Shown here one piece after another: positions 34,459-48,117 of a stretch of 64,000 nucleotides of DNA. Origin of the DNA: Pocillopora verrucosa (taxonomy: Eukaryota > Cnidaria > Anthozoa > Scleractinia > Pocilloporidae); the NCBI RefSeq assembly GCF_036669915.1, contig NC_089318.1:14015628-14079627 (forward strand), given 5' to 3'. Both the position numbers and the translations under genes were made by a program. Every line of letters starts with the position of its first letter. Position 1 is the first letter of the stretch. Below the pieces are notes generated by a model, which was not told the origin of the DNA, did not search any database, and worked only from the letters and a program-made list of their open reading frames with translations.

Positions 34459-37400
34459 ATGGGGAAAACGAAGGAAGCTAATGATTCGAAACGAAAAAGA
34501 AAACGTGTTGCAGTGGAATCAAGCAGCGACGATGATGAGAGTGAACAAGACTTAGAGGAGGTGAATAATAATTTCGCAGATATCTGAGTTGTTCGCCATT
34601 TCTTCAAGTGTTGGTGACATTGGAAGTTGTTGTTTATTTCAGGAATTGAAGTCACTCGCTAAACGTTCGAGACCAGCGAACGATAGTAACGCCAAGCCAC
34701 AGCGATCAGGAGATTCAGACAGTGACTTGGACTCATCGGAGGGAAGTGATGATGAGGTAATATATGGCAGGATTCTATAAGCAACTATTTCATCTCGTTG
34801 TGAATTGTTCCAATTTTTTTTTAAACCTCACGCAATTGAATGCGAACGATCGAACAATTGGAAAACTTCCCAAACAACTTGGTTCATCAGTTTTTCAAGC
34901 CTGTATGAGTTTGCTTTATAAGTTATGATATGGTGAAACTGCAGCTTGTTAACAACCGCCGCTGTTTAGATTGTTTACGCTCAATTGGTACTCGGAAAAA
35001 ATGGTATATGTTTAAACTTGATCACATCATATGACATACTGTGTATAATGTATGGCTCTCCTGTTGCTGTTTTACTTTTTTTTACGGGAAAAATCAAGAA
35101 GAGGAACAACGGTATAACCATTCAGCTAGAGATCCATGAGGGAATTTGGAATTATATTATCAGAACAGCAAGGTTTATGATTGCACCAATCACAGCTGTG
35201 TAAACCATCCAAATCAAAACAAAGGGTCACGGTTCTCACGGTCATGCATCTTAATGCCTTGCTTAAACCTTTACACCCCAACATCAGTATAGATATTCTC
35301 CTTGTAGTTCTCTCTACATTTCCTAAGGTGCTGATAAGGAGAATTGTGAAACAATCAAGAGCATCTTCAGTGGGTGATCATTATTCTAATTCTTGTCACC
35401 TTAATGTTTGATTCAGGGGTGATATTGTCAGGAGACATTAGGTGCTAGTTACTCTTTGGGATCAAAGGTTTAATAGGTGTTTGTTTATTCAGTTATTTGA
35501 TTTGTTAATTCCTGTAGTGGACAATGGATTCTGAGAATAGTAAAGGAAAGGCTGCAAAGGCTAAGGACAAGAAAAAAGCCAAAAAAGCTTCATCATCAGG
35601 TTCTTCATCAGAAGAAAGTGGTGAAACATCCTCTGGTGGTGAGAGTCTTTGTACTGAAGCAAAAAAGGAGCTTTCCTCTGTTTACATAGCTTCATTGAAA
35701 CACAAGCATGGCTTGAGGAATTAAGGAAAGTTATGCAAACCCTCAATTGCATCTCATCTTAGGTTTGCAAAACTTTTCAGAGTCCTCCCCTCCCCTCCCT
35801 TCCCCTCCCCTCCCCTAGTGTTTAGATGAGGCTATGAAGACAGAAAGAAGTCCTCTATTTCTAAACATATTTATATAGAGGATATTATATGGGGACAAAA
35901 AGATGTGAATTTTATGTTTAAGTGGCAAGAAAAATATATCACGATTGAGTGCAAGAAATGAGATAATGTTTGTGCCATTAGAACATAACATTCATATCTT
36001 TGAGCTAACATGTAATTTAATTTTTATTATATGGACAATAGATATACATTGTAGAGACTGAAAAGCTGGCTTTGATACAAATACTGGGTATCAATAGAAA
36101 CAAATTACCCAATGCCCAAGTTATATATAAAAAGGTTTACATGCACATGTAACACTGTCAGCTAGGCCAAAATGTGAACTGGTTTTATAAGGTTTATGAA
36201 ATTTGATTGCTGACTCTGACTTGAATCATCAGATACTTTAAATTTCAACCTCTTTTTACCATAATCCTTTGAAGCCTGTTCAGCACAGACAGAACAAAAA
36301 TTCACCTTTGTCTTATACAACTTCTGAGAAATTCCATGAAAATCTAATCACTCATATGAGTTACAGGGTTAAGGAATACAAAGTAAGTAGTTACTGCCTT
36401 TTTAACAGGGTAAAACTGTTTGTTTAATTCAAACAGAATCATCGTCATCATCATCATCCTCAGAGGATGAAGAGGAAGAGCAGTATCATGATGATTGGGA
36501 TGACAACCTAATGGGAGATGAAGCAGATAGGGCAAGACTTGAAAAGATGACAGAGAAAGAGCGAGAGCAGGAGATTTTCAACCGTGTTGAGAAAAGAGAA
36601 GCTCTTAAGACTCGATTTGAAATTGAAAGAAAACTCCGTCTTGCAAAAAGAAAGGAGAAGAAGAAGAAACGAGAGAAGGAAAAAGCAAATCTTGAGAAGG
36701 AAGGAATAGCTTTGCGGAAAAAAGAGCGAAAGAGACACATTGAAGAGAAGAAAGCAAAAGCTTTGGATGATCTAAAGGCAAAGAGATCTGAGAAGAAAGA
36801 GAAGAAAGTTGCAGAATCTTTAGCTGACCAAAAAGCACCACAGTTTAAGACTAGTGATGTGTTTACTGACGATGAAGATGACGATGAGCAGGAGGAAAGC
36901 AAGTCAAGTTCGGGGGAAGGATCATACCAAGAATCTGATGAAGAGTAAGTACATGGTGGCCAAGTTGGTATCCATGGACATTCAGTAATTTACTATTTTA
37001 TGTAAAAATGGATTACTGTTTTTTTTTTCAAATGATATTCTAGGCAAGGCGAGGCACAACCTCAAAGGGTGTCAGCTTTGGGAGATCTGGAGAGGATAAG
37101 AATATCACGGCACAAGCTTGAAAGGTACTGGCCTGTATGGTGTAAAAAAAGTGAAATGAAAATTAATACCTTTGAAAAGATCATGGAAGATATCACTCTT
37201 GCCTTGTCTAGTACAACACAAGCATCTTGTCTCACTGGGTAAACTCTCTCTCACTAAAATCAGTGTAGAGATCATGGTTAAAGAAGATTAACTTCAGAGT
37301 TACTTTTAAACATTGGTTTTTCAATGCACCCAAGAGAAAATTGATCTTATCCTCTCCTCCATGTGCTCCTGTACATTACATTCAGGTCCTTACAATGTGC

Positions 37401-40400
37401 GTTACTTGGTAACAACAGTGCACCTTCACAACTCAAACAGCACTCCATTCAGTTCAGGACTGGCTTGTTATACTTGAACTTAGTGCCTTTTTAATGTGTT
37501 TGGGAACACATTCAAGTAACTCTGTAAGTTAAAGTAATCATAGGAGTAATCAATGGTTGGTTGTTTATAATTGTTATTATTTTTTAAACTGTTCTAAACA
37601 GATGGGTACACATGCCCTTCTTTGGCAAGATAGTGATTGGCTGTTATGTCCGCGTTGGTATCGGAAATCATGATGCAAGACCTGTTTATAGGGTAAAGTT
37701 TTTTTGTTTTTGCACCTGAGCAACCACACATCAATTAAAACAAACAAAACAAACTAATGCTATATTTATTTATTTTCTCTTTTCGTGATTGAGCACTGAG
37801 TTACTTTGAGGAAGTTAGCTTGTGGGTTTGTTTATGTTATTGAGATGAAGTGAAGGACACATTAATTTAACCTTTCAACATATTTATTTATGATTATGCA
37901 CAGATTTTTTCAAAAAGTTTTGAATTTTATTTTCCTGTTAATATTATATTCATTATGATGTAAAAAATCATAATCTGAACCAAAGGAAACTGCAAGTCAA
38001 ACTGGTTTGAAAAATTTCCAATCCTAGATAAAGAAATTGAATGATAACATAGATGGTGCTGGTACACAGCGTATTTGCCAGCTTCTGATGCTTTCAAGAA
38101 TTTTTATTTTGGTGTATCTTAGTGGGTATGACAATGTAAGGGTAGCCTTGAAAAGGAGCATGTAAGAAAGACTTATGTTTTGACCTGACAATGACAGAGA
38201 GAGCTGGTATACTCCTACAGAGCAGACTCCTCTTAACAGATTTCAGTTCTGTATTGCAGACTTTTATTGTGGACACTACAAACTTGATCCTTCGACTCCC
38301 AAATCTGATTTCAAAATTCTGTCATTTAGCTGCTACACTTTTCCCAACCTTGTAAATAAGTAACAAGAGTTTGGTGCTAGATAAAGATGACAACTTCTAA
38401 CTGATAAGTTTGATTATTCTCGTTACCTGTTTGCAGCATAATGTATTGATATTGTAAGGAGAAGTTAAGTGTACATCACTTCTGACAGTTAAATGGTTTA
38501 AAAACTTTTCTTTCTAACAGGTGGGTTCAAACTAACCAATTACAACCAATAAACATTAATTACAGTCACTTATAAAATGGGTATTTTTCATTCCAGGTAG
38601 CAGAGATAAGAGATGTGGTGGAAACAGCCAAGATATACTCTTTGGGAAGTACAAAAACAAATAAAGGATTGAAGTTGAAGTATGTTAGTTGAGAATTTAA
38701 GTGTTAAATTTATAAGATGATGTAGTTGAGTTTTTACCAGTTCTCCATATGGATGACTAAAATCCCTTCAGTTTGTTGTGAACTTTTCCTCTCTAAAATA
38801 ATGTTACATTTACAAGAAATAAAGGTTAATGGTTCTCTCTTCCTTTTTCTTAATAGACATGGCAACCAGGAAAGGGTGTTTAGATTAGAGTTTGTGTCAA
38901 ATCAGAGATTCACAGAAACGGAATTTGCCAGGTGGAAAGAAGAGGTAACTTTGATTACAAATGAATTAAAACAGGGTCAATCTCTCCATTCTTTCTCAGG
39001 CAACTTACTTAATTTTACCACCATGTTGAACTTTTGGGGCAACTTCAAATCATGTTTATCGGACTCCAACTTCCACTTGACAGCTGGAGTGTGGGAAGGT
39101 GACAAAGGACAATTGGTGATGCACGCCCCTCTCCTTTAGGAACTGCTGTGTAGCCATGGCACCATCAGGTGGCACATTCATTTGGGTGTCATATGTGGCA
39201 AAAGTACACCACGGACACTCTATCAGGCCATTGGAGCCCTCCTGGCCAAGTTCAATAATGGGCTAGTTGAAGTATCTGTCCACAACAACAGGGTAGTTTA
39301 CCCCTTTGTAGTGAACAAAGTCTGGGAGGGTATACTGGTGGTATGATTGGATAGGGTAGGGCACTTGGTTTAGAGGGTGCCATGCAGTTGCATTGGTTAC
39401 ATGTGGCCCGTAAGGAAGAAATAACCGGGGTGATGCATGGCAAGAATACGGTGCTTTCAGCATGTGCAGTCATCAAGGTCATGCCTTGGTGTGCTGAGTG
39501 TTGGACTGTCAGGACATGCTGTCAGAGTGAAGGTGGGATGACTATGTGGTCCTTGTAGAGAATTATGCTGTCACAGGTGTAGAGCTGGTCACAGAACTGA
39601 TAGTATTCCTGGAGAGCAGGTGGTAACTTGTGTCTGAAATTAGGGAAGTCAACTTCAACAATAGATGTCAGCTGGGAGGTCCTTGTTGCTTGCGGCCAGT
39701 TTGACCCGCTCCTATATGATGGCCTTGGTACTCAGGGCATATGGAGGGCATATGACAGCTGGTCATCAATGGTGGGGGAGTTGTTTCCTGCAAGGGGCTT
39801 GTGGCAGCGGATGCTAGTAAGGAATTGGTGGCTGGGGGGTGTGTAGAGCAGAAGTGGTGCTACTAGGTTGCTGGTGGCAGCAATATCATCGGGTAAGACC
39901 AGCAGGGCAGGCTCCGTAGGCCCACTAGGGTGGAGGGAGAGGGCAACAGCAACTTTGTGCTGCACACCAGGGAAGTGCACCATTCTGAATCTGTATCTCA
40001 ATGGTTTCTCCTTGAGGTTGAGGAGCCTAGCAATGGTAATCTCCTTAAGGGAGCATTCACCAAATACTTTAAGGAGGGGTTTGTGGTCCACGGCAAAAAG
40101 CAAGTCACTGCAGCCCAGTACAAAGAATTGTGCTTTGTCCACAGGCTGGGGCAGATAACCTTCATACTTGCTAGGCAGCTCTGGCAGCCAGTGTCTGCCA
40201 TTGCAGAGAGTCATAGAGGTTTCAGCTATTATGTGGAGAGTACATATCATAGGGCTCTATGGTCATTGGGGTGGACCATTGCTCATTAGGAATGGTTGGG
40301 GTTGGGATCGCTGATTTACCCACCAGTTGTGGAAGTTGCTTTACAAATGGAGGTTGAGGGATATGAGGTGTCTGTCTGATGTTTCACTAAGCTTGTGTTG

Positions 40401-43400
40401 TTTAGGCTCCTCCTGTTTGGCATAACAGTATTGGCTCCTGGTGACATCAACCCCCTGAGTGTGTAATAGGCACTCAGCAGATCGTTTGTCGGCCTCTTTT
40501 GCCTTGATAAATTGAAACACCTCGTCAAGGGTCATGTCCTGGTTTTTGTCACTGATAAGGTCCAGCTGGATTTCATTGTTGGCTAAGCTGCACTTCAGGA
40601 CATTGTGGAGGAAATTCCCTTTTTAGTTTCCCTCAGAGTTGCAGTAGGGGTATGTGACCAAAAACTTGCAAACACCTGCTTTGCAGCAAAGGCGGGCATA
40701 TTATTAAGATGCACCCAAGCAACCATTGTGTTTTCCTCCCGTACAGCAAGTCTCCTAATTGCTTCCATCACCTCATGGGAGTCAGAGAACATAAAACAAG
40801 AACAACGTGGTCTGATAAACTAGTGCCAGGCCCCTATTGTGCATATAAAACTTAGTGTCCAGTCCTCATTATGTAGTTGTGTTCTTCTCTTAGAGATGTA
40901 TGAAAAACCTAAAATACATTAATTTAGTTTTAATAAAGCAGGAACAGTAATAAACTAAACAAATGAGCAAGACAATTCCTCCTTTGTTGTTCTTTTATGT
41001 TTGCCTTATAATGATGTGAATGATTCTATTTGTCATTTATGAACAGTGTGAATCTCATGACATTCCTTTACCAACACTTGAGGAGGTGGACACCAAAGCT
41101 AAACAATTCAATGAAGCACAGCATTACATGTATAATGAAGAGGATATTGACAAGGTATGAAAACTAAGAGAGAGAGTAGCTTAACCCTTTAACTCCCAGA
41201 AGTGATTAACATGTAAATTCTCCCTCTAATATCCATATGTTATCCAGCAAACAGGTAATGAGAATACTCAGACTCATCAAGTAGGAGTTTTCATTTTGAT
41301 CTAACACCAAATTCATGTCTTCCCTCTAAAGGGTATACTCTGCACTCAGTAATTCGACATATTTATAACAAAATTGGTAACTTTTTTTTGAGCACAGTAC
41401 TTTAGATTTACTAGAAATTTCCACCTTGCTTAAAATTTAGGCTTTTGTGTGACAAAAATTTTTCATCATTTTTTGTTTCATAAACCAAGGCAGTGCTTAA
41501 TTTATGGTCTTTTTATTTGCTGCACTGATGACAGATTGTTGCAGAGAAACAGAAATTCAGGAAAACACCCTTTAATTATGCTCAGAAGAAGAATCATTTA
41601 ATGCGATCAAAGGTTTGTAAAATATCTATTAAAAACTTTTAGTTCAAGTAGCTCAGTCACATTCAAACACCAAGTTAAACTCATCAAGAAAAGATGACTT
41701 TGGGAGACTTGGGAAGGAGGGAGCTTAGTTTTAAAAGGTAGCCATGGTAAACATGTGGGTATAACCAATCAGAACCATCACAGTGAGTGATTCAGTGGGA
41801 AAGAGCAATTTTCAATAAAGTGTCAAAAGTAATCCAGAATTGCTTCGTTTATACTTTACTTGTACCACTGACTTCCTTAATCAGTCATAATCAAAACTAA
41901 AATCAATCATAACTTGGTCATGTCCATTTTCCTGAGCTCCAGGCAGTTTGCTTGATTTTATTTCATGTTCTTATTGGCTCTTCAAGATATTTTCCTGGTT
42001 ATGATTGGCTGCTGTGATTGTATTGGTTTTCATTTTAGTTTTACAACAACCAATTGAAAATCACCATACATACTGAATCTCACAATTACCTACATTGTGG
42101 GTGCAAGGAGTCAGAGAACATTCTGCTGGCTGGTTTTTACCATGAATTTGGGATGATCCATAAAGATTAGGCAAGGAAAGCTAAATTATCTAATTCCATG
42201 TATCTTCCTCTCTGATCTCAATGGTCACCTTGCACAATATCTGCCTGACAGTCACAACCAGTCATAAGTTGATATTCACATGTGAAGTGATGTGGAAGGA
42301 ATGATAATAATTTTATTTCATTTAATTTACTTTTTGATGTAAGGGAATGATGTGAATTTCATTTCTCCATAGTACCGCTTGTTTTGTAATCATTTTCACT
42401 GCATGCAAACAAGGAAAAGTGGGTTAACAGCACTTATTTATTTTCTTTTATGGGTAACAGGAAATAGCAGAACAGAAGGGGAACTTGGAAGAAGCAGAAA
42501 AATTGCGTGGTGAATTGGATGACTTGGAAGAGAAAGCACAACAACTTGACAAAGTGCGGTCTAAAAACCTTAGTGCTATCAGGTAAAGGGTAACTTTCTG
42601 CTGTGTTTTGCAAATTGAGACAAAACTACCCTGTGTTGTACATGCAGTTCACTTTTAGTTGTTTGATTTTGGTTTCTTGCTTTTTAGAGGTTTACATACT
42701 GGTATTATGTTGTTTCCTTCAATTTTGCCTGATGTTTCATATGGGAAAGCCCACAAGATGTTACACACCCTATGTCCGTGCTTCCAATTTTAACTTTCAT
42801 TCACAAATTATATAGAGCCTGCACAACCACTTTTTGAAAAACCAGTCCAATATCTTAAGGTGGATGTCTTTAAGTTAGTCTAAAGAATAGGGTGTTGCAT
42901 CAAAAGATATTCTTTGCTTCTTCTTGAGATGAGTGTCATGGGCATTTATTCAGGGTCCCCATGTACCTAGACAAAGTTTTATTACCTTTTTAAGAGTTTC
43001 ATTGGTTTGTTTCTTGTGAAAATTCTATAGTTCATTTTTTTATTTTTTCATCTTTTTAATTTCCTCATGCTTTTACCAGCAGCTCATCTCATTGCAATCT
43101 GTTTCCACTTGCAGTTATATCAATGAAAGAAACAGAAAGAGGAATATTGTGGAGGCTGAAAAAGCTGCAGCTGTAAGATTACTGTAGTTTTATATTTTTA
43201 TTGCTTGGATTCTGTAAAATAAGTTAGTGCAGTTTTTCATAAGCTGATGGTGAATCATGTACAGATGATGATGATGATGAGTTACAGATACTGTTAAGAA
43301 AAAAATGTGAATTATCTGTTCTCTTTTTCCAAGAAGCATCTTTTAACCTTTTAACTCCCAAGAGCTGATTGTTGATTCTCCCCTCCAGTTGCTATATATT

Positions 43401-45769
43401 TTGGTGGAAATTAGTAAAGAGAATAATGTTGTCTCCCTGTTAAGTTTAGTGATTCTCTTTACCTGTTTTCTGGATGAAGTATGGATATTATAAGGAGGAG
43501 TAACATGTGGGAGGTTAAAGGTTAACAGAAAACACTGAGGGTGATTGGGGTTTAAAATTTGTAATCCTCCTTTCAAGTCTCTCTTGGCGTGAACACCTTT
43601 AAAACTGATAATAACTTTTTCACAACTATTAATCCACTCCAATCAGGAAGAAATGAATGTGGAACAAAAAGCTGATCCATTCACAAGACGGAAAACCCTT
43701 CCTCAACTTGTGTCTATGGTGAGTCAAACTCTGTAAAAATTATGACACATCAAGACAACATGAATTGAACCTGTTGAATGCCACAGAGCCATACCTTAAA
43801 CTGTTTTAGACCTCAAAAATTTGCATGAAAGGTTGCACTGCACATCCAAACTTGATATACATTCTTTCTGTAGAGCTGATTTCACCAAGTTGTCTACCTT
43901 CTTGTGAAAAGACTTGTGTAATGTCAAATGTACTTTTAAATTCTTGGGTTTATGCAGACCTGCTTTTATATTCAGGCTAATAGAACCATTCCAAGTTCTG
44001 TTACACAACCACAAAATGGAGCGAATACTGAAGGGGCAGCTTCTTCTTCGATGCCCCAATCCACCAGCACGGATGGAGTAAGTGTTGATATTTATTGTTT
44101 GCCACTTTTATAGTGTTATGTAGCAGCCCTTTACACCCTAAGATCAGTATGCTTATTCTCCATACTGTTCTCTATACATCTCCCAGCTGCTGAAAAGGAG
44201 AATTTGTTTTACAATTAAGAGCTTCTTTAGGTGGTGATCATTTCCTTTATTTATGACCATCATACTGTAATCATGCTCTCTTGTATATATGCTGTTATTT
44301 ATTGCAGTGTTCTGAAGCTTTTATTGACACTGTATACCATGTAGACATACTGTACAATTATTGGAAGAAGTTTTGTAAGATTTTTTCCAAATTATTTGCT
44401 TCATCTTTGTTGCAGGCTTCATCATCAAGCCAACCAACTGAAACAGCTGATGTAAGTTCAACTCATCCTTTACAATTGTGCAATGGAAAAACTATGTGCA
44501 TATCTTGAATAGAAAAAATGTGAATGGTGAATTAATAATAGTGGATTTGAGTTAGTATGAGGATGCAATGGACCCTCTCCTCAGTAGTCAGCTCGTTTTA
44601 CAGAGGGAAGTGACCACAAGAGGTTGCCATGAATAAAAGGTTGAATGGGAGATGAAAGCACACCCATTTTTCAAGGGGTAAAACATTTTTATTTGCCAAA
44701 GATGGTTATTATAGACTGTAAATATGACAGATCCCCCCTAAAAAAAATTAAGCATTTAGGATGCACTTTTATTACAAGCTGTGGAGATGTTGTCTTTGTC
44801 AAGGTATTCAAAGAAGAGAGAATAATATATAGAACATTTGCCTGGATGACAAAGTTGTTTGTGGAGGCTCATTGGTGGAGATACAATTGACACTATCATT
44901 TCTCTGTCATTTCTAGGTGTCAGATATAGAAAGACTTTCACAAATGCCATTGGCTGGAGCAGCACCTCATCCTCCTGAGGGGAAACCTTCTCAGTCAGAG
45001 GATCTGTTTTCAGCACACAACTTCGACATCACAATCAATCTCGACATTCCTGCCCCTGGAACAGGTGACACACTTTTTTTTATGACTATCTACAGTGGAT
45101 ATAACAATTGCTATAAAAGTGCTTTGGGGTACAGACATTTTGGAAATATCCAGAGTCAAGTTTAAGTGATACATTGAACAAGTCTACACTCAAAGATATG
45201 TGCTGAGCTAGATAAAAATAGAACAGGAAAATTATTTGTTCAGGATTGAAGGAAACAAGACTCCTCTGTGTTTATTATGCTTTTGAAAGATGTTTATTTG
45301 TCCAAGCTTGGCTGGGTAATGGCCAAGTTTGTTATGTAAAGCTTACTTTATCTATGACAGATAGATAGCAATTCAGGAAACACGTTTTTGTTCACCTGAA
45401 GAAGCCAACCAAATACCAAAAAATATGTTGCATGATTACTCAGTCAATAACCCATGTATGGTCATCAAACTTTGAAACTGTTGATAAATTTGATTAGAGA
45501 AATGATGGACAAATATGGAAGGGACTATTCCCTTATCCTCTGCTAGGATGTCTTGTTTGAGATCAAGGAAATGATTTTTTTGTAGACAATTGCTAAAAAC
45601 TAAGAAGACAGGTTCAAGTTTGGATAATCAAAGACTTAAACAAAGCCTTCTTTCAACAGAGTCTCGTCCAGTGGTAGTAACTCCCAGACCTGCCAACACC
45701 GAAAGGGATGGAGCACCTAGGAGATCACTAAACCTTGAAGACTACAAGAAGCGAAGAGGACTGATATGA
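34459..45769 (+). CDS. RTF1: RNA polymerase-associated protein RTF1 homologue
   Basis: Seventeen exons: 34459-34560, 34643-34756, 35518-35638, 36437-36944, 37044-37124, 37602-37692, 38597-38679, 38857-38944, 41047-41154, 41535-41612, 42461-42582, 43115-43172, 43647-43718, 43976-44077, 44416-44451, 44917-45064, 45660-45769. Every junction keeps frame, giving 673 aa (human 710). RTF1 is a Paf1-complex subunit that couples elongating RNA polymerase II to histone H2B ubiquitination. An acidic, serine-rich and KKK-rich N-terminus precedes the histone-modification region ([20 protein letters not shown], about 150-200). The Plus3 domain follows (about 291-430, [15 protein letters not shown] ... [16 protein letters not shown]). 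A coiled coil comes next, then the conserved end [19 protein letters not shown]. The start MGKTK was chosen over an upstream in-frame ATG at 34372. Confidence 0.96.
35263..35475. repeat. MITE-like repeat, family A, next to RTF1 exon 3
   Basis: AAACCTTTACACCCCAACAT and CAGTATAGATATTCTCC at one end, TTTGGGATCAAAGGTTTAAT at the other. It ends about 40 bp before the exon 3 acceptor. The same repeat-plus-exon arrangement is seen at 6698-7016. Confidence 0.65.
38284..38497. repeat. MITE-like repeat, family B
   Basis: TCCTTCGACTCCCAAATCTG at one end and CATCACTTCTGACAGTTAAA at the other, in intron 6 of RTF1. Confidence 0.55.
39050..40830 (-). mobile_element. Ty3/gypsy retrotransposon remnant in RTF1 intron 8
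   Basis: Read on the minus strand from high to low coordinates. First comes a gag-like piece with [20 protein letters not shown] (about 40480-40530). Next is an RNase H region with [20 protein letters not shown] and [17 protein letters not shown] (about 39930-40140). Last is integrase sequence with [25 protein letters not shown] and [14 protein letters not shown] (about 39090-39430). Protease and most of the reverse transcriptase are missing between gag and RNase H, and frames shift repeatedly. I saw no LTRs. It is antisense to RTF1 and fills most of intron 8 (38945-41046). The long plus-strand frames here are shadows. Confidence 0.88.
41184..41350. repeat. MITE-like repeat, family B
   Basis: AACCCTTTAACTCCCAGAAG and TGATTAACATGTAAATTCTC, in intron 9 of RTF1. 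The far end is truncated. Confidence 0.6.
43346..43522. repeat. MITE-like repeat, family B
   Basis: AACCTTTTAACTCCCAAGAG at the left and GTAACATGTGGGAGGTTAAA at the right, in intron 12 of RTF1. Confidence 0.6.
44133..44280. repeat. MITE-like repeat, family A, partial
   Basis: CCCTTTACACCCTAAGATCA, then GTATGCTTATTCTCCATAC. The copy fades out before its right terminus, in intron 14 of RTF1. Confidence 0.55.
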
Positions 45770-48117
45770 ACTTTGAGGATGACTGGCTGAACTAGCTGTT
45801 AAATTGCAACTGACCTTGAATTTTTTTTTCACTAGTTGGATTTGTAGTACAGAAGAAAGTGTTTGGACAGTGCATGTTTCATTGGAGGAAAGATAATGGT
45901 GCTTCAGTGCTTATTTTTGTTGAAGAAAAGGAAAGGAGGAATTTTGGTTTGACTTTTCATTTTCCTCCATGTGAGCCAAGGAGTTAAGCTCATCTGTTTC
46001 TGTCAACAAATTCACTCAAATTAGCACATTGCATTAATTCTGAAAGATATGAAAAACCTGGAAAATGTACAAAAAAAACATCAAATCAGACACTGCACAA
46101 GAAAACATGCAACAACTGCTGTCTAATACTGAAACTTGCATGGAAGAATAGTCAAATGGCTCTTTGAAAGAAGCAAAAAGTGTTTGTGGACTTTTTTTGT
46201 TGAATCTTTTTTAAAAAATGATAGATCTTAGAGAGAAAAAGGGAAATTATAAATAGCACCTTTGTCACTGACAGTAACTTTGAATTTTATGCCTTCATAT
46301 GTTTATCAGTATTTTGTAGTGATAAAGTTTCTTAGGTTTTAGAGAGCTCTGAAAAGGAATTGACAACCCATGACTACAGCCCATAAAAGTTACTGATTGC
46401 TTTGTGTTCTTTGTTATTTTTACCATCTTTTGGCCTCAGTTATGACAGTGGACTATTTTACTTGTCGACAAAATTTACATGGGCAATAGTTGGCCTCAGG
46501 GCAAATTGTGATCTGTTGAACCAACAGTTGGTTTTGTTTCTTCCCAGTTTCTCTCAGTTATCTCTTTCACTCTGTCTGTAATTTCAAAAAGAGAATCTTA
46601 TTCTTTGGAAAGCAAAGCAAATCTTTATGATAATTGTAAGAGTCAGACTGAGCCTCTACCAACACAAGAACATGTGCAAATGCAAGTTGGATGTTTGTTT
46701 AAAACCTTTTTCAATGCATGCCAGTTACTCTGAGTAGAAGAATCACTCCTTGGATGTCGTTTCAAGAAAAATTGGAGATAAGCACACCATTAACCACCAA
46801 GCACAAGCACTTTTCCTATGCAATGTTAAAATTAGTTTGTAACATTTACTACTCTACAAAGTAAGGATCAACATGATATAGAGTAGAGATAGTAGAAATA
46901 ATGCTATGATATGCACTCACATAACGTGCATTTACTTTCCTTTTTTTGTTGTTTTTTTGTTCTTATTCAAGTCCACCAGTGGGAAACAGTGTTAATTTTG
47001 CAATCTTTAGTTGTTCTTGAATGTTACGCTCCTTATGCACATTGCAGGAAATGGTATGAAAACACTGATGTCATTGTTAGAAAAGTGTTTTATTCTAGGT
47101 TGGTGTGCTCCAGTTGGTCACAGGCTGCAATTAGCCTTGTAGAATTTTTAAGGTAGTAATCTTTCAAATAGAAGGAAATCACAGTGAATATTTTTTTCAT
47201 GAGGCTTGAAATTCTCAAAACTAACATTGAGAATCAATAAGTTGACCTCGATCCTACATTTGTGCATAAACATAATTTCATGGGTTAAGTCTTCTCCCAC
47301 TCCTTGAAAGTTTTGTTAGATATCTTTTGTATTGGCAAATGTTTTCTCTCCTGTTGTAATTTTTGTAAATAATTAGTCTTGACTACTTGGAATTATGTTT
47401 GTGTATTCATCACCAGTGTGGGAAAAGTGTGATTTTAGTCAATCTTCAACTTTGTATTATAATGTTTCATTCTGATGCAGTGACATAATTTTGTGTTTGT
47501 AGAAATCTTTTTAAGTTCCAAATGTTGCTCATTAAAATGCAATTAGGGAATGTATCAAGGAATTTGACTTCTTTATCATCAAAGGTACAAACTTATGACT
47601 GTGAACTGCTTATTTCAATGATTAATTACTGCATTTGAAAAAAGAAATTGTTTTCAATGAAAAACACTGAAAAATAAGTTTTGATGCATACTCTAGGCTA
47701 TACAAGGGGATCAATGATGTCTGGATTTGAGTGAGTGGGGAGGACAAGCTAAATGAAGTGAAAATTGAGCAATTTTCTAAGCACACAAACAAAACAATCA
47801 GAAAGACTCAAATAGTTTTGGTCTGACTAAGATAAATAACCAACCATTTCATTTATGTTAGTGTTGATTTGACCAATATGCAAGGCTAGTCACAAATTAC
47901 TAAATTTCAACTGATCTTACAATTTGCAATCAATGATTGGTGTACATTGGCATTTCAGATGGGGAAATCTGAGATCAAATTGTTACAACTAAACTTAGGG
48001 TAAATCTCAACAGACTGAAAAATGCAAGTGAACAAAAAAACAAGCACACTCTCTGATCCTAAGGGAACCACACTGTATTTTTTACAAAAAGTCCATTAGC
48101 TTAAGGTCAAGGTTAGG
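45770..48117. other. RTF1 3' flank and intergenic region
   Basis: No coding exon is supported. It probably contains the RTF1 3' UTR and the short 3' flank of the convergent TPMT-like gene. T-rich tracts occur (for example 46938-46957). Chance frames up to 81 codons have no recognisable content. Confidence 0.5.

Noticed and set aside
36486..36902. 138-codon serine/phenylalanine-rich minus-strand frame
   Set aside because: It is the antisense shadow of the lysine/glutamate-rich RTF1 exon 4.
39868..40289. Long plus-strand frames in RTF1 intron 8
   Set aside because: They are shadows of the minus-strand gypsy RNase H region.
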